Shown here: positions 60,801-64,000 of the stretch, piece by piece | Position numbering within the stretch: the stretch's first letter is position 1 | Layout of the letters: every line of letters begins with the position of its first letter | Source: Amorphoplanes digitatis | GTDB taxonomy: Bacteria > Actinomycetota > Actinomycetes > Mycobacteriales > Micromonosporaceae | Length of the DNA: 64,000 bases | Assembly: GCF_014205335.1 (NCBI RefSeq) | Contig: NZ_JACHNH010000001.1 | Coordinates: forward strand, 6,628,501 to 6,692,500 | Direction: 5' to 3' | Program-made: the position numbers and the translations under genes | Notes under the pieces: model-generated | Seen by the model: only the letters and a program-made list of their open reading frames with translations | Databases searched by the model: none | Told to the model about the DNA's origin: nothing

Positions 60801-61091
60801 GACGTGCCGGTCCTGCGCCACGTCCTTGGCGCCGGTGTGGTCGACCACCAGGAAGCCCACCTCGCGGGCCGCGTCGGCGACCCGCACCCAGGCGAAGCGG
60901 CCGTAGGCGTCCTCGCCGGCGAACGGGTGGCCGCCGGGGAAGCCGGTGATCGCGCCCGGCGCGATGTCGCCCCACGCGTGCAGCGCCCAGTCCCCGTAGC
61001 CCTCGTCCTCGCGGCGGTAGTGCACGACCAGCCACTGCGGCCGGCTCGATCGGGTGGCCGCGGCCGGTGGGGCGATCTCGATCGTGGTCAC
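57837..61091 (-). CDS. pulA: Pullulanase-type alpha-1,6-glucosidase
   Basis: 1084 aa from GTG 61091. Two pullulanase-associated CBM41 modules come first (VVHYRREDEGYGDWALHAW near 22 and VIHYRRADGDYAGWSLHAW near 134), then further N-terminal domains, CBM48 (SIWAPTARTV-like TISVWAPTARTVAL) and the GH13 catalytic domain. Catalytic D702 (VDGFRFDLMGHH), E731 (YGEGWNFGE) and the HDN of YVDAHDNEIL are present, plus YNWGYDP-type NWGYDPLHY. It hydrolyses alpha-1,6 branches of glycogen, starch or pullulan. No signal peptide, so an intracellular glycogen-debranching role is likely despite the CBM41 modules. Confidence 0.9.
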   Translation of the reverse strand: MTTIEIAPPAAATRSSRPQWLVVHYRREDEGYGDWALHAWGDIAPGAITGFPGGHPFAGEDAYGRFAWVRVADAAREVGFLVVDHTGAKDVAQDRHVDPAVTPEVWLRPGDPEVYPSAAAAGFTAETPPDEGSAVIHYRRADGDYAGWSLHAWEGTHRKPDWSTPLGPVGFDAFGAVFRVPLRPDAVGLRFVVHRGDVKDLPDDQRLDLTAAREAWLLSGDTAPVLPGVRSLGPELDPARALAVFVDRTTVALPAHLAGLAAELTLVSAANGGGLAGEHSVRLALTPRPGGLFRAQSRRFPHLRSYRAFAVPELADAALGELLLGQVLVAGRDAAGRVTVLTAVQLPGVLDDLYEAAADAGLGVIVDEEQSTISVWAPTARTVALELSRTPGDEPEVLAMERDAATGVWSIAGRREWPGRYYRFRVEVWHPAAQRVVTSSVTDPYSLSLSVDSTHSQIVDLSASELRPPGWAELVKPPAVAPARMQISELHVRDFSIADAGVPEGERGTFLAFTHAGSAGMRHLRILADAGLTHVHLLPVFDFATVPDRRADQAVPRCDLAALPPDSPEQQRAVMAVADEDGFNWGYDPLHYTTPEGSFAVDPSGSARILEFRRMVAALSEAGLRVIMDVVYNHTTADGLAPFSVLDRIVPGYYHRLLDDGTVADSTCCSNTAPEHLMMGRLVVDSMVTWAREYKVDGFRFDLMGHHPRGNILEVRAALDHVDPGIYLYGEGWNFGEVAYDARFVQATQVNMAGTGIGTFNDRLRDAVRGGGSFGDDPSVRGFATGLGADTPLAVHDRIKVGLSGGLATYRFVTHTGVEHSGAQIDYNGSPGGYAAAPGESVAYVDAHDNEILYDAMAFKLPPSLPMLERARMQVLALAIVVLGQGVGFVALGTERLRSKSLDRNSYNSGDWFNQLRWAGSDGNGFGVGLPPAPDNEDKWPWARPLLADPALVPSAELMDLTAARYAELLRIRRASPVFGLPTAAEVQRRLSFPLGGPDESPGVIVMCLDGEGLDPRWSETVVVFNATGDATSQEVPSLAGRTLALHPELAASADPLLRTATAQAGTLTVPARSVAVFVAEPNR

Positions 61092-61194
61092 CGGGACATG
61101 ATCCCACCGGGGCGGGCCGATTTCGGCGCGCCGGTACCCGGGTTGCACTGAATAACAAGACGGACGTACGGTTTACGGAAGACGTGAACCCTGA

Positions 61195-61210
61195 GTTAGG
61201 TCAACCTAAC
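61195..61210. promoter_or_regulatory. Palindrome with iron-box-like half-sites upstream of aconitase
   Basis: GTTAGGTCAACCTAAC is a perfect palindrome (7-bp arms, CA centre), 73-88 bp upstream of the aconitase start. TTAGGT/ACCTAA resemble DtxR/IdeR half-sites, but the 2-nt spacer differs from the 19-bp consensus, so the binder is uncertain. Confidence 0.5.
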
Positions 61211-61237
61211 CGGCGGGCGCCCGTCACCGGTGCGACA

Positions 61238-61261
61238 GACTGATGAGTACTACTCACAGTC
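61238..61261. promoter_or_regulatory. Operator candidate directly upstream of aconitase
   Basis: TGAGTA-C-TACTCA is a perfect 13-bp palindrome, extended by GACTG and CAGTC with one extra base on the left. It ends 22 bp before the start codon. Place and symmetry suggest a repressor such as AcnR, whose gene often follows acnA in actinobacteria. Confidence 0.55.
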
Positions 61262-61282
61262 GCTGGGTGTGAAGGAGATGAC

Positions 61283-64000
<2,718 letters not shown>

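Noticed and set aside
58632..61151. Long plus-strand frame of 839 codons opposite the pullulanase
   Set aside because: Composition is typical of high-GC antisense shadows and has no domain, while the minus strand encodes a complete GH13 enzyme.
57829..61158. Second long minus-strand frame overlapping the pullulanase
   Set aside because: It is a shifted frame with extreme Arg/Gly content; only the frame ending at 57837 carries catalytic motifs.
61195..61210. Canonical IdeR/DtxR iron box
   Set aside because: Half-sites match, but the spacing is too short for the 19-bp consensus, so it is listed only as a palindrome.

Overview
This window reads as chromosomal DNA from a high-GC actinobacterium, most likely of the Micromonosporaceae (Actinoplanes-like). 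The evidence is very high GC in most genes, frequent GTG starts, tightly coupled ATGA/GTGA/TGATG junctions, a mycobacterial-type fabG-inhA-ferrochelatase operon, a MoxR/DUF58/VWA operon, a chemotaxis receptor as expected in a motile actinomycete, and a MurD2/MurL pair. The genus is an inference. No rRNA, tRNA, CRISPR array or intact insertion sequence was recognised.

0-13.6 kb, mostly carbohydrate handling. A Ser/Thr kinase is cut by the left edge. It is followed by an actinobacterial PolI-like polymerase and a TetR regulator divergent from a GH3 beta-glucosidase, with a near-perfect 22-bp inverted repeat between them. A small secreted protein comes next. Then seven minus-strand genes form a continuous block: an RpiR/SIS regulator, a DasABC-like transporter and an NgcEFG-like transporter. 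Both transporters lack an ATPase gene, as in Streptomyces where MsiK is shared. The likely substrates are chitobiose and N-acetylglucosamine.

13.7-21.6 kb. A MurD2-type ligase and a MurL-type epimerase are divergent across only 30 bp. Together they suggest the alternative route that makes the D-Glu of peptidoglycan by epimerising UDP-MurNAc-L-Ala-L-Glu. Next are an unusual protein with a long Pro/Gly repeat region, a degenerate globin domain and a flavin reductase, then a MalY-type PLP enzyme coupled to a GNAT acetyltransferase, and a SpoU/TrmH RNA methyltransferase.

21.7-27.7 kb is an accessory-looking stretch with visibly lower GC. It holds small membrane proteins, a gene-poor 0.7 kb, a membrane-anchored alpha/beta hydrolase, a BsuBI/PstI-type restriction-modification pair, and a secreted SH3-like protein.

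27.7-44.3 kb holds a DHFR-like reductase, an NfeD/SPFH membrane pair, a beta-lactamase-fold hydrolase, DUF3097, two Nudix hydrolases, a methyl-accepting chemotaxis protein, the fabG-fabI-cpfC-HAD operon, a NarL-type two-component system, a secreted alpha/beta hydrolase and an acyltransferase-like membrane protein.

44.3-64 kb starts with two tiny ORFs (17 and 28 codons), the first with a near-ideal Shine-Dalgarno. These are followed by the MoxR/DUF58/VWA operon, a Cys-containing 73-aa protein with two bacterial PH-domain membrane proteins, a hotdog thioesterase, a PfkB sugar kinase, a SodC-like lipoprotein and aminopeptidase P. A perfect 25-bp inverted repeat precedes two regulator/enzyme pairs (TetR with FAD monooxygenase, TetR with methyltransferase), each with a palindromic operator candidate. 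The window ends with a lipoprotein, a 1084-aa pullulanase, and aconitase running off the right edge behind two palindromes.
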